From JAEUIA01 sp038330085 (GTDB lineage Bacteria; Planctomycetota; UBA1135; GCA-002686595), in the NCBI GenBank assembly GCA_038330085.1, contig JBBQNP010000014.1:1-52981 (forward strand): a DNA stretch of 52,981 bases, read 5' to 3'. Shown piece by piece: positions 9,147-16,416 of the stretch. The position numbers and the translations under genes were made by a program. The notes below the pieces were generated by a model, which saw only the letters and a program-made list of their open reading frames with translations, did no database searches and was not told the origin of the DNA. Each line of letters opens with the position of its first letter. Position 1 is the first letter of the stretch.

Positions 9147-10051
9147 CGCAAGTTTCCGTCGTCATCCCGTCGTGGAACACGCGCAACCTGCTGCGCGCGA
9201 CGCTCGAGTCGCTCAAGACGACGCTGCCTCACTCGTCCGAGGTCATCGTCGTCGACAACGGCAGCTCGGATGGTTCCGTGCGGATGATGCAGGAGGATTT
9301 CCCGCACGTACGCTTGATCAGGAACGCGACGAACATGGGTTACGCGGCGGCGGTGAACCAGGGCGTCGAGGCGGCGCGCGGTGCGTACGTGCTGTTCTTG
9401 GACTCCGACACGTCGATCGCGGGGTTGGCGATTCGGTCGATGGTCGATTTTCTCGAGAGGAACTTGAGGTATGGGGCCGTTGCGCCGCGGTTGGTGAACC
9501 CGGACGGCACGACGCAAGCGGCGCACATGCGGTTTCCGACGTTGTGGACGCCGCTTTGGTTTGGGACGCCGCTAGAGAGAAGATGGCCGGAGAGCCGGGA
9601 GTTGAGGCGGTATTTCGCGAGGGATTACGACTACGAGAGGGATCGGGATGTCGAGCATGCGTCGGGGACGTGCTTGTTGATGCGGCGCAAGGCGCTGAGG
9701 CACACGAAGCCGATGGACGAGAAGTTGTGGTTGGTTTATGGCGACGTGGATTTGTGCAAGAGGCTGTGGGAGACGGGGTGGAGGGTGCGGTATCTGGCGG
9801 ACGCGCACGTGTATCACTACGGCGGGGCGAGCACGCGGCAGTTGAATGACTTCGTCAACGAGTACCAGAGGAACCGGTTGGCGTACTTCAGGAAGCATCA
9901 TGGTCGGGCGGGGGGATGGATGTTGAAGGGGTGCGTCGCGTGGACGGTGGTGGATCATTGCGTGCGGGAGTTGTGGCACCGCGCGCAGGGGTCGCCGGAG
10001 CAGCCGCTGATGCCGGTGTGGCAGACGTTGCAGGTGTTTTTGAAGTACTGA
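9143..10051 (+). CDS. Glycosyltransferase family 2 (GT-A)
   Basis: 302 residues. The start at ATG 9143 is fixed by a good Shine-Dalgarno (GGAGGTG at 9133) and an ATGA overlap with the gene before. The GT-A core has VSVVIPSWNTRNLL, VIVVDNGSSDGSV, NATNMGYAAAVNQG, and LFLDSDTSI with the metal-binding D-x-D. Further on come SGTCLLMRR, YGDVDLCKRL and VYHYGGAST, as in rhamnosyl-type GT2 enzymes. An inverting transferase acting in the same repeat-unit pathway is likely. The last two-thirds shift to AGG, GGG, TTG and CGG codons, unlike the 5' third. Confidence 0.93.
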   Translation: MTQVSVVIPSWNTRNLLRATLESLKTTLPHSSEVIVVDNGSSDGSVRMMQEDFPHVRLIRNATNMGYAAAVNQGVEAARGAYVLFLDSDTSIAGLAIRSMVDFLERNLRYGAVAPRLVNPDGTTQAAHMRFPTLWTPLWFGTPLERRWPESRELRRYFARDYDYERDRDVEHASGTCLLMRRKALRHTKPMDEKLWLVYGDVDLCKRLWETGWRVRYLADAHVYHYGGASTRQLNDFVNEYQRNRLAYFRKHHGRAGGWMLKGCVAWTVVDHCVRELWHRAQGSPEQPLMPVWQTLQVFLKY

Positions 10052-10052
10052 G

Positions 10053-10107
10053 GGTTTGGGTTTGGGTTTGGGGGTCGGGGTGTCGGGGTGTCGGGGTGTC
10101 GGGGCTG
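10053..10107 (+). repeat. G-rich tandem tract (GGGTTT x3, then GGGGTGTC-type units)
   Basis: Starting at the stop of the GT2 gene, three GGGTTT units run into about four copies of an 8-nt unit GGGGTGTC. There are at least seven runs of three or more G on the sense strand within 55 nt, spaced 1-5 nt apart, which satisfies the usual G-quadruplex pattern in DNA and in the 3' end of the transcript. Confidence 0.75.
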
Positions 10108-10146
10108 TGTTCGGATCGGGGGTGGTGGACGCCCGAAGAGGGAATG

Positions 10147-10222
10147 ATTCCGCGCCTCCGGCGCGGTCCGGCCGACGCGAGCGAGCCCGGAATACCGGGC
10201 TCGGACGCGCCGGTCGGCTAGG
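10147..10222 (+). repeat. Intergenic hairpin element, module A, copy R2
   Basis: Hairpin 1 at 10150-10166 is CCGCGCC, loop TCC, GGCGCGG. Hairpin 2 at 10182-10203 is a perfect 9-bp stem, CGAGCCCGG and CCGGGCTCG, around loop AATA. The stem sequence differs from the other copies at three paired positions, each compensated. A partial module B (GGTGCCTGGCACG at 10262-10274) follows 40 nt later. Flanking genes are both on +. Confidence 0.82.
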
Positions 10223-10324
10223 TAGGTGACGCGCGCGAAATGGAAGACGTTGAGAAGGGACGGTGCCTGGCACGCGTCGTACGTCGCGCGCTTTCGCGCG
10301 ATTGGGAGAGCAGTCTTCCAGGAT

Positions 10325-10400
10325 GGGTGCCTGGGTAGAAACTCGCCGAAGCCTCGGACGAGTTTCGTCTGTCGGGGATCGTGCACGGCGCAGCGTTGGA
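10325..10400 (+). repeat. Dispersed repeat module C, partial copy C1
   Basis: The segment around GCCTGGGTAGAAACTCGCC and the next 50 nt repeats imperfectly at 10590-10660 (copy C2) and on the minus strand near 23860-23805 (copy C3). Only the right half of the longer module is present. No frame in it is conserved between copies, so I treat it as non-coding. Confidence 0.65.
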
Positions 10401-10510
10401 GTTGTCACCGCGCGTGTGCGTTGCTCGGCGCATGCTGACGAAATCGCGCGCCGCCGAAGCAAGTCGTGATGTCGAATCGAGGGAGCCGAGACGTCTCACA
10501 ACTACGAGAA

Positions 10511-10660
10511 GCTCAGCTTCATGCGTCGGGGTCGGTTCCGGCCGATGGACGACTTGATTGGGCGACGCACGGTCCCGTAAGTCGACGGCATGGCGGGGTC
10601 AGAACTCGCCGAAGACCCGGACAAGTTTCGTGTGTCGGGGTCGCGCGCGGCGCAACTGGC
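10511..10660 (+). repeat. Dispersed repeat module C, copy C2
   Basis: About 150 nt related to the minus strand at 23955-23805. Positions 10548-10594 match 23913-23867 (minus) at 42 of 47 bases without gaps, and weaker similarity continues both ways. Both copies point the same way as their neighbouring genes. The copy is too short and too broken by stops to be a gene; it may be the decayed end of a mobile element or a structured 3' UTR. Confidence 0.75.
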
Positions 10661-11002
10661 GCCTTCCCTTCCACTGCTCACGCGTGAGTCTGCGTTGGGC
10701 GATGCTGCATCTCGTGGTGCCTGTGATGCGCTGGTTGGTGTTCGCCGTGAATCGTGCTGGACTCGATCGCGGTTTTGGCCTCGGTGGGTGACTCGATGCA
10801 CACACTTGATTCCGCGGTGTTTGATGGGGGTGATGAGGGCCACTCTGTACCTCGCTCCACGGGCGAGGAGGCGGCGACGTTGCCCTCCCTCTAGGTGGTG
10901 AGGAACGAGAAGGGGTCGAGGTCGCTCGCTGTCGCTCTCCACTGGGGGGGGGCTAGCGGCGCGATCGTGACCAGTCATTCGGGCGTCTTCGCACCGCAAT
11001 AG
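10661..11002. other. Non-coding gap, no feature recognised
   Basis: Apart from a run of nine G at 10944-10952, I see nothing here that I can name. Short open frames have no family resemblance. The right end abuts the symporter-like remnant, so part of this stretch may be older coding sequence decayed beyond recognition. Confidence 0.5.
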
Positions 11003-11167
11003 TGGACCTCGCAACGGAACATCGCGGCGGCGATCCTGGTCGGCAGTCAGAGCTTCAGCGACAACCCGAAGGTCGTCGTGATCGTGGTCGTCGTGGCGAT
11101 CGTCTCCTTGGTCGTGCTCATGCCGCTTTCGCGCATGCTGTCCAAGGGCCAAGGGTCCGTCGCCTGA
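11003..11167 (+). pseudogene. C-terminal remnant of a bile acid:sodium symporter (BASS)-like protein
   Basis: The 54-codon open stretch after TAG 11000-11002 reads TSQRNIAAAILVGSQSFSD, then a hydrophobic helix VVVIVVVVAIVSLVVLMPLS and a stop at 11165. QRN-x-AAA-x-VV-x-S/GQ-x-F followed by the last helix is the C-terminal signature of BASS family transporters, which run to about 300 residues. Nothing upstream continues the protein in any frame, so this is a truncated relic. The identification rests on recall of the family motif. Confidence 0.6.
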
Positions 11168-11235
11168 TCGCTCCCACGTAGCGTCCTGCGTATTGGTTTG
11201 ATCTCCCTCAGCGGGCGACCGATAGTTTCTCCTGC

Positions 11236-13023
11236 ATGCCTGCATCCGACGTGCGCGAGGACCTCCGCGAGGACATCCGCGAAGACATCGTCGAGCCCGT
11301 GCGGCGTTCGCTGCGCTGGCTGGCGTCGTTGCGCGACGAACGCGGGCGCATCGTCTGCCCCGATCACAAGATCGAGCATACGGGCAAGAGTGCGTACGCG
11401 ATCGTCACGGCGTGCGAGCTGTTGCGGTTGGATCCGGATCGGGATGCGTCATTCCTGCACGATCTCGCGGTCGAGCAGGCGCGACGGCTGTGCGACAACC
11501 TGGTGCGCGAGGGCGACAGCGCGTGCTTCACTTTCCGTCCCGGTCGCCACGATCCGTTCAACTGCTCGAACAGCGTGATCGACGGCGGCGCGTGCAGCGA
11601 CGCGCTCGCTCACCTGGTGCTCGCGCGCGGAGAGCACCTCGATGCGGCGGATCGCAAGCGCTTCACTGATGCTTCACTGCTGCACGCACGCACTTACTTG
11701 CGGTACGCTGTGCTCGACAAGGGCATCCCGGCGCAGCGAGCGTGGGGTTTGACCGGTCTAGCTGCCGCGCACGCACTCGAAGCCGACGCGACGCTCGAAT
11801 CCGCGGCCATCGAAGCCGTCGGAATGCTCGAAGCCATCCAGAACGGCGACGGCAGCTATCCCTACCATCCGCTCGAGTGGGGCGCGCAACACGTCGGCTC
11901 GACCGACGTGTCGGCGTTCTACCAGTCCCGCACGAGCGGCTTCCTCGTGTACGCGCTCGAGCGGTTGGGCCGCGACCCGCGCAACGGATTGTTCGCCGGA
12001 CCGATCCTGCGCGGGTTGGAGTTCGTCGCGGCGTTGCAGGCTCCGGACGGGATCAAGTGTGGTCTCGTCGAAGCCAAACCCTGGTACTGGGGCGCCGAGT
12101 ACGAGGTCGCTTCGCATCCGTTCGACGTGCACGCGCTGTGTGCGGGCTGGCGCTTGTTCGCGCGCGAGAACTTCGGGCGCGCGGCGTTGCGCGCATTCCG
12201 CGCGTGGGCCGATCACCTGCTGCCGAGCGGCGAGCCGCGCAGCCATCGAGAGGGTGCTGGTCGAGGACGCAGCTATCAGTGCAGCGTGTTCTGGGCCGCG
12301 CACGCAGCCTGGATCGCGCGCTCGCTCGAGACGCTCGAGCTTGCCGCGCGACTTCCCGCGGAGCACGTCGCACGCGCCGGTTCCATCGATCTGCGCGTCA
12401 CGTGGTTCCCCGACAGCCAGGTCGGTCGCTTGGAGGATGGTGCCGTGATCGCCTGGATACGCGGCGCTCATCCGGTCGCGAACGTGCACCATGGCAGCCC
12501 GCGCGGAGCAGGTCTGTTGAGGGTGTGGAGCAAGCACGGTGCGCGTGACGTGCTCGAGCGCGCGCGAGACAGCGACGCAGCAGAGTGGATCGCGGACAGT
12601 GGCTCGACGAACCTCGCGCGAGGGCTGCGCGCCAACAAGGACGAGATGCGTTTCTCGTTCTGGTTGTCGCGCGTCGCCTGGCGTGGGGGACGCTTGGGCG
12701 AAGCGCTCGCGGCCCCGTTCGACGTTGCGCGTCAGAGCTTGTTCGGCTTCGGCGCAGCGCGCGCATCGAGCGCATTCGATCCGACCCCCGAAGTCGAGCT
12801 GCACGGCGACGGACTGGTGCTGCGGGGCGGGCTCGCTCACCGAGAGGGGACGCGCATCGAGGGTGCCGCGCTCGAACGCACGTTCTCGATCGACGGCAGC
12901 GGTCTCGTCGTCGACGACAAGTTGCTCGCCGCCGGTCGCGCGCATGCGGTGAGCTACCAAGTCCCGAGCCTCGCGACCGACGTGGTGTCCGCTCCCGATC
13001 GTGCCACGTACCGGCTGGCGTGA
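11236..13023 (+). CDS. Alpha/alpha-toroid protein, heparinase-like (polysaccharide-associated, function unproven)
   Basis: 595 residues from ATG 11236. The first part (about 20-330) is mostly helical with QNGDGSYPYHPLEWG, SRTSGFLVYALERLG and WYWGAEYEVASHPFDVHAL, the spacing expected of an alpha/alpha toroid as in polysaccharide lyases, heparinases and cellulases. The C-terminal 180 residues are beta-rich; FSIDGSGLVVDDKLLAAG resembles the C-terminal sandwich of heparinase II/III proteins. I cannot identify catalytic residues. Its place between the glycosyltransferases and the sulfatase-like gene suggests editing or degrading of the polysaccharide. No signal peptide is visible, so a cytosolic protein is possible. 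The opening residues repeat DVRED/DLRED/DIRED. Confidence 0.75.
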   Translation: MPASDVREDLREDIREDIVEPVRRSLRWLASLRDERGRIVCPDHKIEHTGKSAYAIVTACELLRLDPDRDASFLHDLAVEQARRLCDNLVREGDSACFTFRPGRHDPFNCSNSVIDGGACSDALAHLVLARGEHLDAADRKRFTDASLLHARTYLRYAVLDKGIPAQRAWGLTGLAAAHALEADATLESAAIEAVGMLEAIQNGDGSYPYHPLEWGAQHVGSTDVSAFYQSRTSGFLVYALERLGRDPRNGLFAGPILRGLEFVAALQAPDGIKCGLVEAKPWYWGAEYEVASHPFDVHALCAGWRLFARENFGRAALRAFRAWADHLLPSGEPRSHREGAGRGRSYQCSVFWAAHAAWIARSLETLELAARLPAEHVARAGSIDLRVTWFPDSQVGRLEDGAVIAWIRGAHPVANVHHGSPRGAGLLRVWSKHGARDVLERARDSDAAEWIADSGSTNLARGLRANKDEMRFSFWLSRVAWRGGRLGEALAAPFDVARQSLFGFGAARASSAFDPTPEVELHGDGLVLRGGLAHREGTRIEGAALERTFSIDGSGLVVDDKLLAAGRAHAVSYQVPSLATDVVSAPDRATYRLA

Positions 13024-13092
13024 TGCAGCGCGGAGTCGGTTCGGCGGCCTCATTCATGGCCCACAGGTGACAATGCGCCTCCATGGAATAGA

Positions 13093-15225
13093 GTGCAGGT
13101 GGATGGACCCGTTGTGCCCGAACTGGACGCGCAGCCGATGAGCGCGACACGATCTGCCGCCTCTTCGACGCCCCCCACGGCGATGCCCGCCACCGTGGAG
13201 CGTGCGGGCATCACGTGCACGCTCGGGGCCGCCGTTGTCGCCGGCCTCTCGTGCGGCGCCGCGTTCGGAGTCGTGGACGCGATCGTCGCGACAGGGTTGG
13301 GCACGGCCGACCTCGACGTCGCCTCGTTCCTGGGCTGCTTCGCGGGCGCGGTGTTCCAGTACGCGCTGATCTGGACGGCCGGCCTGATCGTGGCTGGCCT
13401 CGCGCTGCATCCCATGCTCGCGCGGAAAGCTGCCGTCGAGCGCACGGTCGCCCTCGTGCGCATCGGCCTGATGCTGGGGTTGTTCCTCGAGCTCTACTGG
13501 TGGACGCGGCCGTTCGTGTTCTACGGGCACAACTCGTTGGGTGCGGCACGGTTGCTGGCGACGTTCGGCATCGGCATCGTGGCACTCGCGATCGCGTTCG
13601 TCGCAGCTCGGCCGTTCCAGCGCACGCTGTTGTCGCGTCCGCGCGCGCTCGTCGGTGTCGTCCTCGTCGTGGCGGTCCTCGGCGCCGGGTACGTGTTCCT
13701 GCGCGGCGGCGACATCGGGCAGCGCGGCACGTTGAACGCGCGCAACGAGAAGGTGCCCAACGTGCTGCTCGTCGTCGTCGATGCCATGAGACGGGATACG
13801 CTGGGTTGTTACGGAGCCGAGCGCGTGAAGTCGCCGCACATCGACGCGCTCGCCAAGGAAGGCGTCGTGTTCGAGAACGCGTTCACGCAGGCGCCGTTCA
13901 CGTGGACGAGCTTCGGATCGCTCCTGAGCGGCAAGTACCCGCGCCGACACGGCTTGCTCGAGATGGCGCCGGGCTTGAGGTTCCCGCCGAACATCACGCT
14001 GCCGTTCCATCTCAAGAGCGCGCAGTTCGAACATCAGTCGGAGACGAAAGGCATCCACCTCGAAGACGGCGACTTCCTCGCGGCGACGTTCCACACGGGA
14101 ACGCTCTCGCGCGGCTCGGGTCTCTTGCGCGGTTTCGACGTCTACTACGAGCAGATGGCGGGGCACGGGATCGTGCTCGCGGACTCGGCCTGGAGCGTGT
14201 TTCGCTCCGACCTGTTGCTGCACATCATCGCGGCGAAAGCGGGCGCAAAGGTCGGCGGTGACACGGCCGGCACCGCGAAGCGCTGGTTCGACGCGCACTC
14301 CGACCGGCGCTTCATGGCGATGGTGCACCTGTACTCGACGCACACGCCGTACGATCCTCCGCAAGAATTTCGCGCGCTGTACTGCGATCCGAAATATGCC
14401 GGACCCGTCAAGTCGTTCTACGCGCCGGTGCGCGAAGCGATCGAGGCGGGCAAGTTCGCACCGACGGCTGCGGACCTCGCGCAGATCCAGGACCTCTACT
14501 ACGCCGGCGTCACCGAAGCCGACGCAAAGATCGGCATGCTCGTCGACGACCTGCGCGCGCACGGCGTGCTCGACGACACGCTGGTGATCGTCACCGCCGA
14601 CCATGGCGAGTCGCTCGGCGAAGGCGGCCTGTGGGACAAGAGGTTGTGGGAGCACGACCACATGGTGCAGACGAACCTGCGGGTGCCGCTCGTGATGCGC
14701 TGGCCCAAGCACTTGCCCTCCGGTGTGCGCGTGCAGGCGATCACGGATGAGATCGACGTGTTGCCGACGGTGTGCGACCTGATCGGAGTGCGCGTTCCGC
14801 ACGAAGATGGGGAGTACGGCAAGGTCGACGGGCAGACGCTGATGCCGCTCGTGCGCAACGAAGTGCAGCGGTTGCGAGGGTACAGCTTCGCGGAGAACGG
14901 AAGGTTCGCGTCGGTTCAGGACACGGACTGGAAGCTCGTCGCGCCGGCGGGGTTCACCGAGCCGGCGGACGATGCGACACAGGACCTCTCGAAGTGCTGG
15001 CTCGTCGACCTCAGGCGCGACCCGGGAGAGTTGCACAACGCCGGCGGGGAGAATCCCGAGCAGGTCAAGCGTCTACTCTCCGTGTTGCAGACGTGGAGCC
15101 GCACCATGCCCATCCGCCACGCCGACGAAGTGCTCTCGCAGCGCGAGATCGAGGCCCAGATGCGCGCGATGCAGGGGATCGGCTACGGCGGCAACGGACA
15201 CTTCCCCGGCCAACCCGAAAAGTAG
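13093..15225 (+). CDS. Membrane-anchored sulfatase-superfamily enzyme lacking the CxPxR motif
   Basis: 710 residues from GTG 13093; ATG 13138 is an alternative. About five transmembrane helices fill residues 36-205, followed by a periplasmic alkaline-phosphatase-superfamily domain. That domain has NVLLVVVDAMRRDTLGCYG (metal Asp), SPHIDALAKEGVVFENAF, and VIVTADHGESLGE with the C-terminal metal D-H, then WEHDHM. The activation site reads TWTSFGSLLSGKYP, with Thr where formylglycine-forming Cys/Ser normally sits and no Arg of CxPxR. A Thr nucleophile is normal in LTA-synthase and phosphoethanolamine transferases of this fold, so it may transfer a phospho group onto the polysaccharide instead of cleaving sulfate. 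Confidence 0.85.
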   Translation: MQVDGPVVPELDAQPMSATRSAASSTPPTAMPATVERAGITCTLGAAVVAGLSCGAAFGVVDAIVATGLGTADLDVASFLGCFAGAVFQYALIWTAGLIVAGLALHPMLARKAAVERTVALVRIGLMLGLFLELYWWTRPFVFYGHNSLGAARLLATFGIGIVALAIAFVAARPFQRTLLSRPRALVGVVLVVAVLGAGYVFLRGGDIGQRGTLNARNEKVPNVLLVVVDAMRRDTLGCYGAERVKSPHIDALAKEGVVFENAFTQAPFTWTSFGSLLSGKYPRRHGLLEMAPGLRFPPNITLPFHLKSAQFEHQSETKGIHLEDGDFLAATFHTGTLSRGSGLLRGFDVYYEQMAGHGIVLADSAWSVFRSDLLLHIIAAKAGAKVGGDTAGTAKRWFDAHSDRRFMAMVHLYSTHTPYDPPQEFRALYCDPKYAGPVKSFYAPVREAIEAGKFAPTAADLAQIQDLYYAGVTEADAKIGMLVDDLRAHGVLDDTLVIVTADHGESLGEGGLWDKRLWEHDHMVQTNLRVPLVMRWPKHLPSGVRVQAITDEIDVLPTVCDLIGVRVPHEDGEYGKVDGQTLMPLVRNEVQRLRGYSFAENGRFASVQDTDWKLVAPAGFTEPADDATQDLSKCWLVDLRRDPGELHNAGGENPEQVKRLLSVLQTWSRTMPIRHADEVLSQREIEAQMRAMQGIGYGGNGHFPGQPEK

Positions 15226-15227
15226 CC

Positions 15228-16409
15228 GTGCCCACGCTCGCACCGCTCGTCGTCGTCGCCAACACGCGCATGCCGTCGCAGCGCGCGCAGGCCCTTCAGG
15301 TCGCGCAGATGTCGGCCGCGTTCGCGCGCGCTGGAGCACCGACGACATTGCTCGTTGCGCGCCGCCGTCCTTCGGTCGAGCTGCCTGCCGACGTCGATGC
15401 GTTCGACTGGTACGGCGTGCCCGCCGGACCGCGACCGACGTTGCGCGCGATTGCCTGCGTCGACTGGATCGAGCGCGTGCCGCGGCTCCTGCAGTACGTA
15501 CCCGCGCGGTTGCAGGAGGAAACGTTCGCACGCAACGCCGCGCGCGAGGTGCTGCGCGACCTGCACGGCACACGCATCGTGTCGCGCGAGATCGAAACGG
15601 CCTTGCGCCTCGTGCGTCACAAAGAGCCGCACGTGTACCTCGAAGTGCATCGCGTGCCGCACGGACGCTTGCGCCGGCGCTGGTTGACGGCGGCGGCGGA
15701 GGGCTTGCGCGGCATCGTCGCGATCTCGAACGGCGTGCGCGAGGATCTCGAGGAGTTGGGTGTCGATCCGGCGATGATCACCGTCGAGCACGATGCGTTC
15801 GAACCCGAGAGGTTCGCTCGGATGCCCGACAAGGAGAGCGCGCGCCGCACGCTGGAGCTTCCAGTCGGTGCACCGATCGCCGTCTACACGGGCGGCTTGC
15901 TCTCGTGGAAGGGCGTCGATCTCCTGGTCGAGGCCGCACGCTCGTTGCCCGACGTGTACGTCGCGATCGCGGGCGGGATGGATGCCGACGTCAAGAAGCT
16001 GCGGCTCGCCGCCGGCGGTTTGCCGAACGTGCGCATCGACGGCTTTCAGTCCCCCGATCGCGTCGCGCTCTACCTCGCGGCGGCTGACGTGGGCGTCGTG
16101 CCGAACCGATCGAAGCCCGACATCAGCGCGCGCTACACGTCGCCTTTGAAGGTGTTCGAGTCGATGGCCGCCGGGCTGCCGCTCGTCGCGAGCGACGTGC
16201 CCAGCCTGCGCGAGATCCTGCACGACGAGGTCGACGCAGTGTTGGTGAAGCCCGACGACGCGCACGCGCTGCGCGAAGGGATCGCCAAGTTGCTGGGTGA
16301 CGCGAGCTTGCGCGCATCGATGTCGGAGCGTCTGCGCGCCCGCGCCGTCGATCACACGTGGGACGCGCGTGCACACCGCATCCTCTCGTGGATGGATGCA
16401 CGCAGTTGA
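15228..16409 (+). CDS. Glycosyltransferase family 4-like (GT-B)
   Basis: 393 residues from GTG 15228, 2 nt after the sulfatase-like gene, so the two are cotranscribed. It has PLVVVANTRMPSQRAQALQV at the N terminus, IVAISNGVREDLEELGVD, AVYTGGLLSWKGVDLLVEAA, and ARYTSPLKVFESMAAGLPLV. The SPLK-x-FE-x-MAAG-x-P form is a known GT4 variant that keeps only the second Glu of E-x7-E. It is the sixth GT-B enzyme of the locus. It ends 7 nt from the convergent tamA-like gene, with no obvious terminator between. Confidence 0.88.
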   Translation: MPTLAPLVVVANTRMPSQRAQALQVAQMSAAFARAGAPTTLLVARRRPSVELPADVDAFDWYGVPAGPRPTLRAIACVDWIERVPRLLQYVPARLQEETFARNAAREVLRDLHGTRIVSREIETALRLVRHKEPHVYLEVHRVPHGRLRRRWLTAAAEGLRGIVAISNGVREDLEELGVDPAMITVEHDAFEPERFARMPDKESARRTLELPVGAPIAVYTGGLLSWKGVDLLVEAARSLPDVYVAIAGGMDADVKKLRLAAGGLPNVRIDGFQSPDRVALYLAAADVGVVPNRSKPDISARYTSPLKVFESMAAGLPLVASDVPSLREILHDEVDAVLVKPDDAHALREGIAKLLGDASLRASMSERLRARAVDHTWDARAHRILSWMDARS

Positions 16410-16416
16410 TCACGGG

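Noticed and set aside
10053..10107. Telomere-like repeat or chromosome end
   Set aside because: Only three GGGTTT units inside a continuous gene-bearing region; simple-sequence expansion is enough.
13054..15036. 660-codon open frame on minus across the sulfatase-like gene
   Set aside because: Antisense shadow; the + frame carries the metal-binding and membrane features.
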